A stretch of DNA of 57,143 nt from Paracoccaceae bacterium (lineage in GTDB: Bacteria; Pseudomonadota; Alphaproteobacteria; Rhodobacterales; Rhodobacteraceae), in assembly GCA_021741245.1 (NCBI GenBank), contig JAIOYF010000021.1, positions 1 through 57,143 on the forward strand, written 5' to 3'. The position numbers and the translations under genes were made by a program. Each line of letters starts with the position of its first letter. Position 1 is the stretch's first letter. Of this stretch, positions 1 to 9,200 are shown piece by piece. The notes under the pieces were generated by a model. That model worked only from the letters and a program-made list of their open reading frames with translations. It was not told the DNA's origin and did not search any database.

Positions 1-1
1 C

Positions 2-169
2 CCCGGCTACTGGCTGTATGACGATGAAAAACGGCGTCAGGCGCGCATGCCGTCTGCGTCGAAAGACCCAACACCGAACGCCGCCGCCCACACAAAAGGG
101 AAACCATTCCGTCTCGCAGACTTCTTCAGCACCCTGCTAGGCGTGACTGCTCTGACGCAAGCGTGCTGA
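2..169 (+). mobile_element. 3' end of a probable insertion-sequence transposase, cut by the window edge
   Basis: An open frame enters from the left edge and ends at a TGA at 167-169. It encodes a basic, polar tail (GYWLYDDEKRRQAR, then KGKPFRLADFFSTLL) of the kind seen at the C-terminus of DDE transposases. The DNA just before base 137 looks like an IS terminus, and CTAG at 137-140 could be a target duplication of the YTAR type used by IS5-like elements. Directly after it the minus-strand reductase pseudogene begins, so the junction coincides with a truncated host gene. The family is not identified, the frame runs through the presumed IS end into host DNA, and the other terminus is outside the window. 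The mobile-element call is inference. Confidence 0.42.
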
Positions 170-832
170 GCGTGGCTTTGAACGCGTGATCTTGCCCACT
201 GCGCAAACCATAGAACAGCTGCACCGGGGTGTCTGGCCTATCGGCAAGCGCGGATTTCAGCATTGAGAGGATAGGCGAGATCCCGATCCCCCCCGCAATG
301 AACACAGCGCGCGCTTTTGCATCAGGGGAAAGACGAATTGGCCAGAAGGCGCCCTGACATTCAAGATCAAGCCAAGGTTCGCCTCATCCAACAGCCAGCC
401 TGAGGCGACCCCATCCTCAACGTCTGGCTTGGCTGCCGACGCCAGGGCCCGCTTGACGGTGATGCGGTATTGCGCGGGGTCGGGGGTATCCGACATCGAA
501 TAGCATCGGACAACCCTTGCGGATGCCTCTGGCCCGTCAACGGCAAGCGAGAGTGTCAGGAATTGCCCCGGCTTGAAGGGTGGCAAGGGTGCATCGTCAA
601 CCGGCACCAGCGCTAAAGAACATTGCGTTTGCGCAAGATCTTCATAGGTGCGCTCGGCAATGCGGAAATCCCGCAATCCCTCCCATGCGGCTTGGACCAG
701 CCTTGGGCTGGCGGATACGCTTGCCTGCGCAACGGCGCTGTGCACGTTGCGCCAGACCGCAAGAGCCACGGCCAACAAAAGCTGCAAGCCAAAGGCGACG
801 GCAAGATAGCCAAGAAGCGCCAGCGCACCACC
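141..832 (-). pseudogene. Broken FAD/NAD(P)-dependent ferredoxin-reductase-like oxidoreductase
   Basis: The 5' part (832 to about 345) encodes a hydrophobic segment rich in Leu, Ala and Val, then a ferredoxin-reductase-type FAD domain with a lipid/flavin loop reading VVRCYSMSDTPDPAQYRITVKR and a GWLLDEANLG segment. After APSGQFVF the frame breaks. One nucleotide over, the protein continues as AKARAVFIAGGIGISPILSM and a nucleotide-binding segment ending in TLASEQS near 141, where the presumed IS begins. The N-terminus is also suspect, because an in-frame TAA lies at 833-835 just before the hydrophobic helix. Intact relatives usually carry a C-terminal 2Fe-2S domain, absent here. I see at least one frameshift plus a 3' truncation, so no working enzyme is expected. 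Confidence 0.72.
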
Positions 833-879
833 TTAAGCACGCAACGGTCAAGGGATTCTCTGGCCTGCTTTCGCCTGCC

Positions 880-1275
880 TTACCCTGTAACCTTGCCATC
901 GAAATGCTCCAACGACGCTGTCGCCATCGCCTTTGTCTTTTGCTCAAGCTGATCAAGGTGATTGGGCGGGCCGTAAATGGTATAGACCTTTAGCGGCTTG
1001 TCCCCCGTGTTGATCAGGTTGTGAAAAGCCCCGGCCGGCACGACAATGCCTGTGCCGGGTTTGACCTTTTGCGTCACCCCGTCGATTGCAATTTCGCCTT
1101 TGCCTTGCTCGACACGAAAGAACTGGTCATGCGTGGCATGCGTTTCCGCGCCGATATCTTGGCCCGGCTTGAGGGACATCAACACCAGTTGCAGATTCTG
1201 GCCCGTGTAAAGAACATGGCGGAAATCCTTGTTCTCTTCGGTCAGATCCTCAATATCATCGCAATAACCCTTCAT
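880..1275 (-). CDS. Small single-domain cupin protein
   Basis: This 131-residue protein is a one-domain cupin. Cupin motif 1 is visible as ETHATHDQFFRVEQG, with two His and a Glu as likely metal ligands, and motif 2 is PGTGIVVPAGAFHNLINTG with the third His. Similar stand-alone cupins, often annotated as mannose-6-phosphate-isomerase-like, bind a metal, but their substrate is usually unknown. The ATG at 1275 was chosen because AAGGAAG lies 5-6 nt upstream and the cupin fold begins soon after; the frame stays open further upstream without a good ribosome site. It follows the type I secretion operon on the same strand after a 148-bp gap, so cotranscription is possible but not evident. Confidence 0.85.
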   Translation of the reverse strand: MKGYCDDIEDLTEENKDFRHVLYTGQNLQLVLMSLKPGQDIGAETHATHDQFFRVEQGKGEIAIDGVTQKVKPGTGIVVPAGAFHNLINTGDKPLKVYTIYGPPNHLDQLEQKTKAMATASLEHFDGKVTG

Positions 1276-1423
1276 CGCAGCTTCCTTTTTGACGGCGGAT
1301 CGGAGCGCGACCCAAAATGGGGTCCGTCCCACGGCAAAAGACTGCATGGAAAGGGTTTGCGGCGCACTGATCCATATTAACACGGCACGGGCCGAGGGCG
1401 TGAATGCGACCTGCCGTTGCGGA

Positions 1424-2617
1424 TTAACGCTCGCGCAGGGCCTCGCCGGATTTGTACAGCGGCTTGGTCAGATAGTGCAGGATGGTCTTTCCACCTGTCT
1501 GCAACTCTACCGTTGCCTGCATACCGGGACGGATTTCCAGCTTGCGCTGCCGTTCCGTCAAGTGGGACATATCCACCCGCAGCGTGACCTTGTAATGGGG
1601 GTCACCATCGGGCGTCCGCGCGCGTTCATCCTTGAACGTATCGGCGGAAACGAAATGCACCGTGGCCTGAAGGCTGCCGTAAATCGTGTAATCATAGGCA
1701 GATAGCTTGATCGTAGCCTCTTGCCCCATGCGCACCTGCGCAATGTCTCGGGGTTTGACCTGAGCCTCGATGAACAGTTCTTCATCCAGCGGGATGATCT
1801 GCATGATCTCTTCGCCCGGTCGTACCACGCCGCCAATAGTGGTGACCGAAAGCTTGTTCACCACGCCGCGCATCGGGGCGACAAGATGGGTGCGCGACAA
1901 CTGATCTTGCGATTGCTTCAGCCGCTGACGCAGCGAGGCAAGCTCGGCCTGCGTTTCGGCATAGGTATTGGCGCGGTCGAGTTCCGCCATGGTGCGTGCC
2001 TGCGCCAGTTGCGCTGCAGCATCCGAGGCGGCCTTGCGCGCGCGGGTCACCTCGATCAGCGGGGCGACCTCGCGCTCATACATCCGTTCCAGCAGGTCCC
2101 GCTCGGCATCGGCTTGCAAAAGAACGGCCTTGGCACCGCCGATGCGGGCGGATTGCTCATCCATACGGGCCGCCAAAAGCGCCCGCTCGGATGCGACGAC
2201 ATCGGGCACACGCGCGGCGATGTCTTCGGTCACGAGGAAATCTGTCTCCCCCGCCAATTCCGCTTCAAGCCGCATCCGGCGGGCCTCCAGCGAATAGATC
2301 TGATCGGTCAGATCATCCACGGCAGCCTTGTATTGCGTGCCATAAAGCCGGGCGAGGGTCTGGCCAGGGTCCACAACATCGCCTTCGGCCACGTCAAGCT
2401 CGGCCAAGATCCCGCCTTCGAGGTTCTGAATGATCTGCGGCCGCGACGACGACACCACCTGCCCATCGGCCCGCACAATCTCGGCCACCCAGGCAAAGCT
2501 GGCCCAAAGCACAAAAATCAGGAACACCGCGCCAATCAGCCAGATGGTCAGGCTGGGGCGGTGCATGCGGCCATCAAGGCCGTGGTCAAAGGTTTGGCCG
2601 TGATCATAGGTCGTCAT
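1424..2617 (-). CDS. Type I secretion periplasmic adaptor (HlyD/PrtE family)
   Basis: This 397-residue membrane-fusion protein would bridge the inner-membrane ABC exporter and the outer-membrane TolC-like duct. It has a short cytoplasmic N-terminus, one membrane helix at about residues 24-45, and a first lipoyl half-motif around GGILAELDVAEGDVVDPGQT. A long alpha-helical hairpin rich in Ala, Glu and Arg follows, then a second lipoyl half (LVAPMRGVVNKLSV) and a beta-barrel with the family motif PLDEELFIEAQV. The ATG at 2617 overlaps the stop of the ABC gene as ATGA, which indicates translational coupling. It is the last gene of the four-gene secretion operon. Length and architecture are normal for PrtE/LapC-type adaptors. 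Confidence 0.93.
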   Translation of the reverse strand: MTTYDHGQTFDHGLDGRMHRPSLTIWLIGAVFLIFVLWASFAWVAEIVRADGQVVSSSRPQIIQNLEGGILAELDVAEGDVVDPGQTLARLYGTQYKAAVDDLTDQIYSLEARRMRLEAELAGETDFLVTEDIAARVPDVVASERALLAARMDEQSARIGGAKAVLLQADAERDLLERMYEREVAPLIEVTRARKAASDAAAQLAQARTMAELDRANTYAETQAELASLRQRLKQSQDQLSRTHLVAPMRGVVNKLSVTTIGGVVRPGEEIMQIIPLDEELFIEAQVKPRDIAQVRMGQEATIKLSAYDYTIYGSLQATVHFVSADTFKDERARTPDGDPHYKVTLRVDMSHLTERQRKLEIRPGMQATVELQTGGKTILHYLTKPLYKSGEALRER

Positions 2618-4866
2618 TGCGCGCCCCCTGCGACCAAGGGCGCATTGGGCTGTGCCCCCTTCATCAGATGTGCAAGAACGGCATCCCTTGGCCCATCCAC
2701 CGCCAGTTTGCCATTTTGCAAGATCACCGTGCGCGACGTCAGCTGCAAGATCGGCACGCGGTGCGTGGCAATGATCGCCGTGCGCCCCTCCAGCCACGTA
2801 TGCAGGCGACTGACAAGGGTGCCTTCCAGCGTCTGATCCAGCGCCGCCGTCGGTTCATCCAGAATTGCCACTGCGGGGTCTTGCAACCACAGCCGCGCCC
2901 AGCCGATGGACTGGCGCTGCCCGACGGAAAGCCCCTCGCCCATCTCCTTGATCTCAAGGTCAAGGCCGCGCGGGTGATTGCGCACAAATTGCCCTAGTCC
3001 AGCAAAATCCAGCGCGGCCAACAGGCGGTCGTCGCTGCGCTCTAGCTGCGTGGTGTTCAGGTTTTCGCGGAGCGATCCGGCCAGCAGCCGCACCTCTTGC
3101 CCCAAATAGCCAATGCCACGGCGCAGGTCGCGTGGATGCACCTGTCCCAGATCGACGCCATCGATCAAAACCCGCCCGCTTGAAGGGTCATAAAGACCCG
3201 CCAAAAGCCGAAGCAGGGTCGATTTTCCTGACCCATTGGTGCCGAGAACGGCGATATGCTGACCCGCCGGAATGGAAAGTGCGGGAATATCAACCGACGG
3301 CGCGGACTGCGGATCATAGCGGAATTCAAGGGCCCGCACCTCATAGGCCCCGGTCAGCTTTTCGCGGCGCAGATACTTGCGGGTGCTGTCCTCGGTCTGT
3401 TTGGCCTCGGCAATGGCATCCAGCGCCTGAAGCGCCGCCTTGACATTCGACCAACGCGCCATCGTCGCCGAAAGCTGGCTAAGCGGGCCAAGGGTGCGCC
3501 CGGTCAGGATACCGATGGCGATGATCGTGCCCACGGTGAATTCCCCGGCAAAGACCATATAGGCCCCGACCATGACCGCCCCGATATAGGTCGCCTGCTG
3601 CACCGCCTGCGCCCAATAGGTCAGGATCGAGGTCAACTTGCGCTGATCTGCGGATTTCACGGCGTTGAGCGTAACCAGCTCCGCCCACAACCGCTTTACC
3701 CGATCCTCCCCCCGCGTCACCGTGACGGTTTCAGACTCGAACACCGCCTCATACAGCAGTTTTGATTGCCGGATGGACGCGCCCTGACTGGCTTGGGTCA
3801 TCGCGACCATGCGGTCAGCCATCAAGAATCCGGGCAGGACCATCAAGATCCCGCCCGCAATCAGGACCCAGACAATATTGCCCCCGATCGAGGCGACAAG
3901 CGCCAAGAAGATCATGATGAAGGGCAGGTCGGCAATCGTGCCGATGGTAGAGGCGGTAAAGAATTCCCGCACAGAGCCGAATTCCCGCATCGCATTGAAC
4001 ATCTGGCTTGGCCGACGCTCGGCCGGGTTGGCCTTCATGCCCAACAGGCGGTTCATCAGATGATCTTGCACCACCAGTTCAATCCGCCGTCCGGTGACAT
4101 CCATCAGGCCGGATCGCGCCGATTTCAGCAGCCCTTCCATCAAGATCGCAAGGAACGCGCCCAGCGCCAGAACCCAAAGCGTGGCCTCGGATTGGTGCGG
4201 AATGACGCGGTCATAGACTTGAAGCGAGAACAGCGCGACCGAGACGGCCAGCAGGTTTGCAACCAGCGATCCCGCCGCCACTTCCAGCAGTTGGCGACGA
4301 TACTTCTGGAACTCGCCCCAGAACCAATGGTGTTCAATGGCCGTTGAATGGCGCTTTTCCAGATCGGCCATTGTGGTGCGGGCGCGCAGGATTCTGCCTG
4401 TATAGACACTTTTAAAATCCACACGCGGCACTTCTGCCCGGCAACCCGGGGCGGTTGGGTCATAGATTTCAACCCTTCCTTCTGTCTCGGCCAGCACCAG
4501 AACGATCTGGCCAGAGGTCATCTCAGCCAAGGCTGGCCAATGGCCGTAACCGGAACGTGGGGCCCGTTCGACGCGGGCGGTCAGGCCGCTCGCCCGCAGG
4601 GCGGTGCAAAGCTCTGCCAGACCAATCTGGCCATCACTGCTGACGTAGCGAAGTTGTTCCAGCAGATCGGCAGCGGCGACTTCACGCCCAAGAAGGCTGG
4701 CATAGACACTTGCCAATTGGGCGCGGTTCTGTGCGCGTTCGGTTGCCTTTGCGTCTGCAAGACGCGGGGCTGTGGCGCTGTTTGCTTGGTCGGGTGTCTC
4801 TGATGCCCTCGTTTTTGCCTTTCGGCTGGCATTCATGTCAAAGGCGATCACTCTGTCTGATGTCAC
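2614..4866 (-). CDS. Type I secretion ABC transporter, permease-ATPase fusion with C39-like N-domain
   Basis: This 750-residue protein would drive ATP-dependent export of the neighbouring Ig-repeat protein. Residues about 45-160 resemble a degenerate C39 peptidase-like domain as found in LapB/RTX exporters; I see no convincing catalytic Cys-His pair. Membrane helices occupy about 195-460. The nucleotide-binding domain shows Walker A GTNGSGKST (542-550), signature LSVGQRQ (646-652), Walker B VAILDE (666-671) and an H-loop ATH near 701. The GTG at 4866 overlaps the stop of the TolC gene; an alternative ATG lies at 4836 and the sequence does not settle the choice. The stop overlaps the next ATG. 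Confidence 0.93.
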   Translation of the reverse strand: MTSDRVIAFDMNASRKAKTRASETPDQANSATAPRLADAKATERAQNRAQLASVYASLLGREVAAADLLEQLRYVSSDGQIGLAELCTALRASGLTARVERAPRSGYGHWPALAEMTSGQIVLVLAETEGRVEIYDPTAPGCRAEVPRVDFKSVYTGRILRARTTMADLEKRHSTAIEHHWFWGEFQKYRRQLLEVAAGSLVANLLAVSVALFSLQVYDRVIPHQSEATLWVLALGAFLAILMEGLLKSARSGLMDVTGRRIELVVQDHLMNRLLGMKANPAERRPSQMFNAMREFGSVREFFTASTIGTIADLPFIMIFLALVASIGGNIVWVLIAGGILMVLPGFLMADRMVAMTQASQGASIRQSKLLYEAVFESETVTVTRGEDRVKRLWAELVTLNAVKSADQRKLTSILTYWAQAVQQATYIGAVMVGAYMVFAGEFTVGTIIAIGILTGRTLGPLSQLSATMARWSNVKAALQALDAIAEAKQTEDSTRKYLRREKLTGAYEVRALEFRYDPQSAPSVDIPALSIPAGQHIAVLGTNGSGKSTLLRLLAGLYDPSSGRVLIDGVDLGQVHPRDLRRGIGYLGQEVRLLAGSLRENLNTTQLERSDDRLLAALDFAGLGQFVRNHPRGLDLEIKEMGEGLSVGQRQSIGWARLWLQDPAVAILDEPTAALDQTLEGTLVSRLHTWLEGRTAIIATHRVPILQLTSRTVILQNGKLAVDGPRDAVLAHLMKGAQPNAPLVAGGAQ

Positions 4867-6218
4867 AACGTCGCCCCGTCCACCAACACGCCACGTTCCA
4901 ATGCGATCTGAAGTCTAAGGTCTGCGGCAATATAGGTCAGAGCCACCTGATCCCGCTGCGCCCGTGAGAAACTTTCATACTGTTGGACCAGTTCCAAAAG
5001 GGTTCTGCGGCCCAGTTTGTACTGCTCGGTGAACAGTGAAAGGTTGCTTTCGGTCTGGCGCAACACATCAGCGCCTATGGTCTGGCGCGAAATGACCTGA
5101 TCCATCTCGCGCTGCAGCGCAATGATCCGGCGGTTTGCATCCTCTGCGGCTTGCGCGGTGCGCCGCCCGACCAGATCCCCCGTCGCATTCAGCGCCTCGC
5201 GCTCGGCGGAACTGCCAAAGCCAAAGGTGCCGCCACCCGCGCTCAGGCCGCCATCAATGCCACTTTTGCCCAAGCCAACCGACGCACCAAGGCTTGGCAG
5301 CATCCCTGCCTTGGCCATCTGCGCCTCTGCGATGGAACGGGCCCCTTCGGCGCGGGCTTTCAGAACCGTGATGGCCTGCGGGGTGGGTTGATCGGCAGGA
5401 AGGGACTGAAGACCACTTATGTCTGCCAGCGAACGGGTGGTCATTGCCGAAAGCTCTGACATCGCCGCACCTTCGGCCTGGCGATCTGCTGCCTGCATGG
5501 CCCGCATCTCCGCCAGCTTTTGCAACAGGACATTCTGTTCAGACCGGTCCGACAAGCCACCATCAACCCGCAGGGCCATGATGCGTTCAAATTCCGCAAG
5601 CCGTGTAACCCCAAGGTCCGTCACAGCCGCCTGCTCGCGGGCCCGTTGGGCATTGATATAGTGCTTTAGGCCTTGATAGACCCTTTTATTGGCCTCAATT
5701 GACAGGGTAACGGCCGCAACTTCGACATCTGCTGCGGCATGTGCGCGTTCCGCTTTGCGTCTGCCATTGTCGAAAAGCGCCTGCTCGACAAGGATCGAGG
5801 CGGCGAGGGCCCCAAGCGACGTCAGGTTCACCGACGGCCCGATGGAGGGCAGCCAGTTCTTTGACCGCGCCTCGGCCCGCAATCGGGCAATCCGCAACTC
5901 GGCTGCGGCCACGCCAGCGCCGGCCTCTGTCACCGCCGAAGCCACCTGTGCATAAGGGCCAGTCGTCGGCAGGATAGAGCGGCGCGCCTGAAGGTCGGCG
6001 ATCAGGTCCGAGCGGACATCACCGCTTTGCGTCAGGCCGGACGTGGCTTGTTGGCTTGCCGCAGGCTCAGCCGGGGCCTTGCCCTTGCCAAAACCCATCT
6101 TGGTGACGTTCAGCCCACCCTCGCCCCCGACACAAGCCGACAGAAGGCCAAGCGCCGCCAACATCAGGGCAAGGCGCGAAGCCCCGTCCCTGATTTTTGC
6201 CATTCCACACTTAGGCAT
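4863..6218 (-). CDS. TolC-family outer-membrane efflux lipoprotein
   Basis: This 451-residue protein would form the outer-membrane duct of the type I system. The N-terminus carries a signal peptide with a lipobox, LLSAC, so the mature protein should be lipid-anchored through that Cys. The rest is dominated by long Ala/Glu/Arg/Gln-rich helices in two related halves, the pattern of the outer-membrane efflux protein family. A C-terminal stretch (LGRRTLLELVQQYESFSRAQ) is typical of TolC-like proteins. The ATG at 6218 follows the adhesin stop by only 13 bp; a second ATG five codons in is possible. Position between the substrate gene and the ABC gene supports a dedicated export role. Confidence 0.9.
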   Translation of the reverse strand: MPKCGMAKIRDGASRLALMLAALGLLSACVGGEGGLNVTKMGFGKGKAPAEPAASQQATSGLTQSGDVRSDLIADLQARRSILPTTGPYAQVASAVTEAGAGVAAAELRIARLRAEARSKNWLPSIGPSVNLTSLGALAASILVEQALFDNGRRKAERAHAAADVEVAAVTLSIEANKRVYQGLKHYINAQRAREQAAVTDLGVTRLAEFERIMALRVDGGLSDRSEQNVLLQKLAEMRAMQAADRQAEGAAMSELSAMTTRSLADISGLQSLPADQPTPQAITVLKARAEGARSIAEAQMAKAGMLPSLGASVGLGKSGIDGGLSAGGGTFGFGSSAEREALNATGDLVGRRTAQAAEDANRRIIALQREMDQVISRQTIGADVLRQTESNLSLFTEQYKLGRRTLLELVQQYESFSRAQRDQVALTYIAADLRLQIALERGVLVDGATL

Positions 6219-6231
6219 ATACTCGCCCCTG

Positions 6232-9200
6232 TCAGATCACCGTTATGTCGTCATCAAGCAGGATCGTCGCACCAGAGGGGCCGACGGTATAAATATTGTA
6301 GATCTCGCCATCGATTTCTTGGGTGTGACCTGTCGAAGTTCCTTCGACAATCGCAACGTGATCGTCTTCGGCCCCTTTGATCACCAATGTCTTGTCCGCG
6401 CCCGTGATGTTCAGGATCTGCGCCTCGGTGATTGTCAGGTTGGCATCTGGCGCAAAGGTCAAGTCGATGGCCGAGAAGTCAAAGCCCGACAGACCCGCAC
6501 GGCCAAGGTTGATTTCCGGGGCGTTGGTGTTGTTCACCACAAGCAGGGTGGAACTTTCATTGCCCGCCAGATCGGTTGTATTCACCACAAGGTAGCTGCC
6601 ATCCGGCACGGGTGTAGAGGTAAACCCGCCCGCGCCGTTATAGCTGCCAAAGCTGACGTTCTGCGTGCCAAAGACATCGTCCACATTGCGAACGGCATCT
6701 ATGTCGCTGGCATGGCCATTGGCATCGATGCGGACGAAGTCGTAGCTTTCGCTCGTTTCATCGGTCTGAATGCGGGTCAGGCCGACGGTGTTACGGGTGA
6801 ACGTCTCAACATTGGGCGCACCGGGTGCGATCGTATCGATGATCAGTGGCTGGCTGTAACTGGCGACGTTTCCGGCCGGATCGGTTGCGGTCACGGTCAC
6901 GCTTGTTTCAACCTCACCACGTGGCAGATTTGCGCCCGAGAAGGTGGTGCTCCAAAGACCGTTGCTGCCCGTCGTCACCGTCATGGTGCCGCCGCCAGCA
7001 ATCTGCACGACAACTGTCGCGCCGGGTTCGGCTGTGCCATTCACGACAAGGCCCTGCTGGGCCTCTTCTGCGTTGAGATAGCCATCCCCGGACAGTTGCG
7101 GTTCTGCGGGGCCAAAGTTGCGAACCAAACGGTCGACTTGAACAGTTTCAGTGTGGGTGCGGCTGTTGCCATAGGCGTCGGTTGCAACAACGGTCAAGTT
7201 AGCCCCGGTTTCACCCTGCGGGATATGACCCGACGGAATGGCCACGGACCATGCACCGTTTGAGGCCACCGTAGCGGCAACAGGTGCACCCAAGCCAAAC
7301 TGAACAATGACTGTGGACCCCGCCTCAACGGTGCCTGTGATGGTCAGGCCACGGGCGGCTTCGGTTTGGTTGATCACCTCATCCGATCCTGCCGAAAGCG
7401 AACCGCGCGTCAGCGGCACAACCTCGGTATCGATCTTGATGGCGTGGGTGGCGCTGGCCGTGTTGCCCAAGATGTCTGTCGCGGTGACGGAAACCGTGGC
7501 GTCGCTGGTCCCTGCGGGGATTTCGCTGGTGGCGAAAGCGGCACTCCATGTCCCGGCGGACGAGGCTGTTACGGTGTGTGTGGCCGTGCCCATGGTCACC
7601 TGTACCGAGGCGCCGGGCTCTGCCGTGCCTGTCAGCGTGACTCCTGCGTTGCGTTCGGCACCCGAGATGACATCGTCGCCCACCTGATTGGCCCCGACAG
7701 CCACGTTCGTTTCGGTATCAACCGAAATCACGCGCCCGGATGTGGCGATGTTCCCGGCCACATCGGTTGCAGTGACGTTTACGGCAGCCTCATAGAACCC
7801 GCCGGGGATGGATCCGGCGGCATAGGTCGCGGTCCATGATCCGCCTGCGTCCGCTGTTACGGTTTTGCTGGTCCCGCCAAACTCAACAACGACCGTCGCG
7901 CCGGGTTCGGCCGTGCCGGTCAGGGCAAAGCCTGCGGTGCGCTCGGCCCCCGAGATGATGTCGTCGCCCACAAGCGGGGCGTTGATCGTGACCGCAGTTG
8001 ACGTATCGACCGCAATGGCACGGGTCGCAGATGTGGTGTTGCCGACACTATCCGTGGCCGTAACCGTCGCAACGGTGGCCCCATCTGCCGGGACTTGCGC
8101 GCCGGGAAAGGTCACGCTCCAACTGCCATCCGCCGCCGTCGTGGCGGCAAGCGTTCTTCCGCCCCACTCAACACTGACGCTTGATCCGGCCTGTGACGAT
8201 CCGGTCATGGTGACGCCGCCCGTGGCCTCCATCATGTTGACGATGTTATCGCCAGCAATCGGATCGGGCGCGAAAGACACCGTGACTTCAGTGTCCACTT
8301 GGAATGTTGCTGAGGTTGATGAGGCATTTCCAGCCGCATCAATGGTGGATGCCGTCACAGTGGCCGTGTAGGTGCCACCTGCGATGCTGCCGGGCGGGAA
8401 GCTGACCGACCAAGTGCCGTCGGCGCCTGCCGTTGTGGTGCTGGTGGAGCCCGCGATGGAAAGGCTGATCACGGCACCGGCAGCGGTTGTTCCGGTGATC
8501 GCAAAGCCTGCATTGAATTCAGATTGCGAAACCGTGTTGTCAGAGGTGACGCTGTTGATCGCAACAGGATGCGGAATTGTGTCGAGCGCCAGAGTGTCAT
8601 TCACGACGGTCTGGTTGCCAAGCGGATCAGTTGCAGTGATCGTGACGTCAACCGTCCGCTCGCCGCCTGCAACTTCCGTTTGTGTAAACGTCACCGACCA
8701 AGTGCCATCAGAACCTACGGTCACGCCATGCGTGGTGCCTTCGATTTCGACGGCAACAGTTGCCCCGGCTTCGCCCGTTCCGGCAATCGTCACCCCGTCT
8801 TCATAGTCAACAAGGTTTTCCAAATCACCGGCATCGACGGTTCCTTCGGTCACGTCAACGGCAGGTGGAGTCATATCAATGATATAGTTTGGACCATCCA
8901 ACAGGGTTTCCGTGCCGTCTGGCTGGGTCACAACAACCTCGGTAGAATAGGTGCCGTCCGGGGGCAGATTGGGGTCAACAAACTCCACGCCCCAGGTCCC
9001 ATCGCTGCCAATGGTCGTCGTTTCCGTGCTGTCACCTGCGGAAACCGTCACCGTGTCGCCCGGTTCACCGGTGCCAGTCACGATGATGACCGGGTTTTCA
9101 GTATTGGTTGTCAGCGTGCCCTGCCCATCCGGGTCATCAACGGTTGGAGCCGCGCGATGGGGCGTAGTGTCGCCACCACCGGGCGTGGTATCCCCGCCGC

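Noticed and set aside
1721-2836. A 371-codon plus-strand frame over the HlyD gene
   Set aside because: It is antisense to a well-supported HlyD/ABC pair, rich in His/Arg/Gly as shadow frames are, and matches nothing recognisable.
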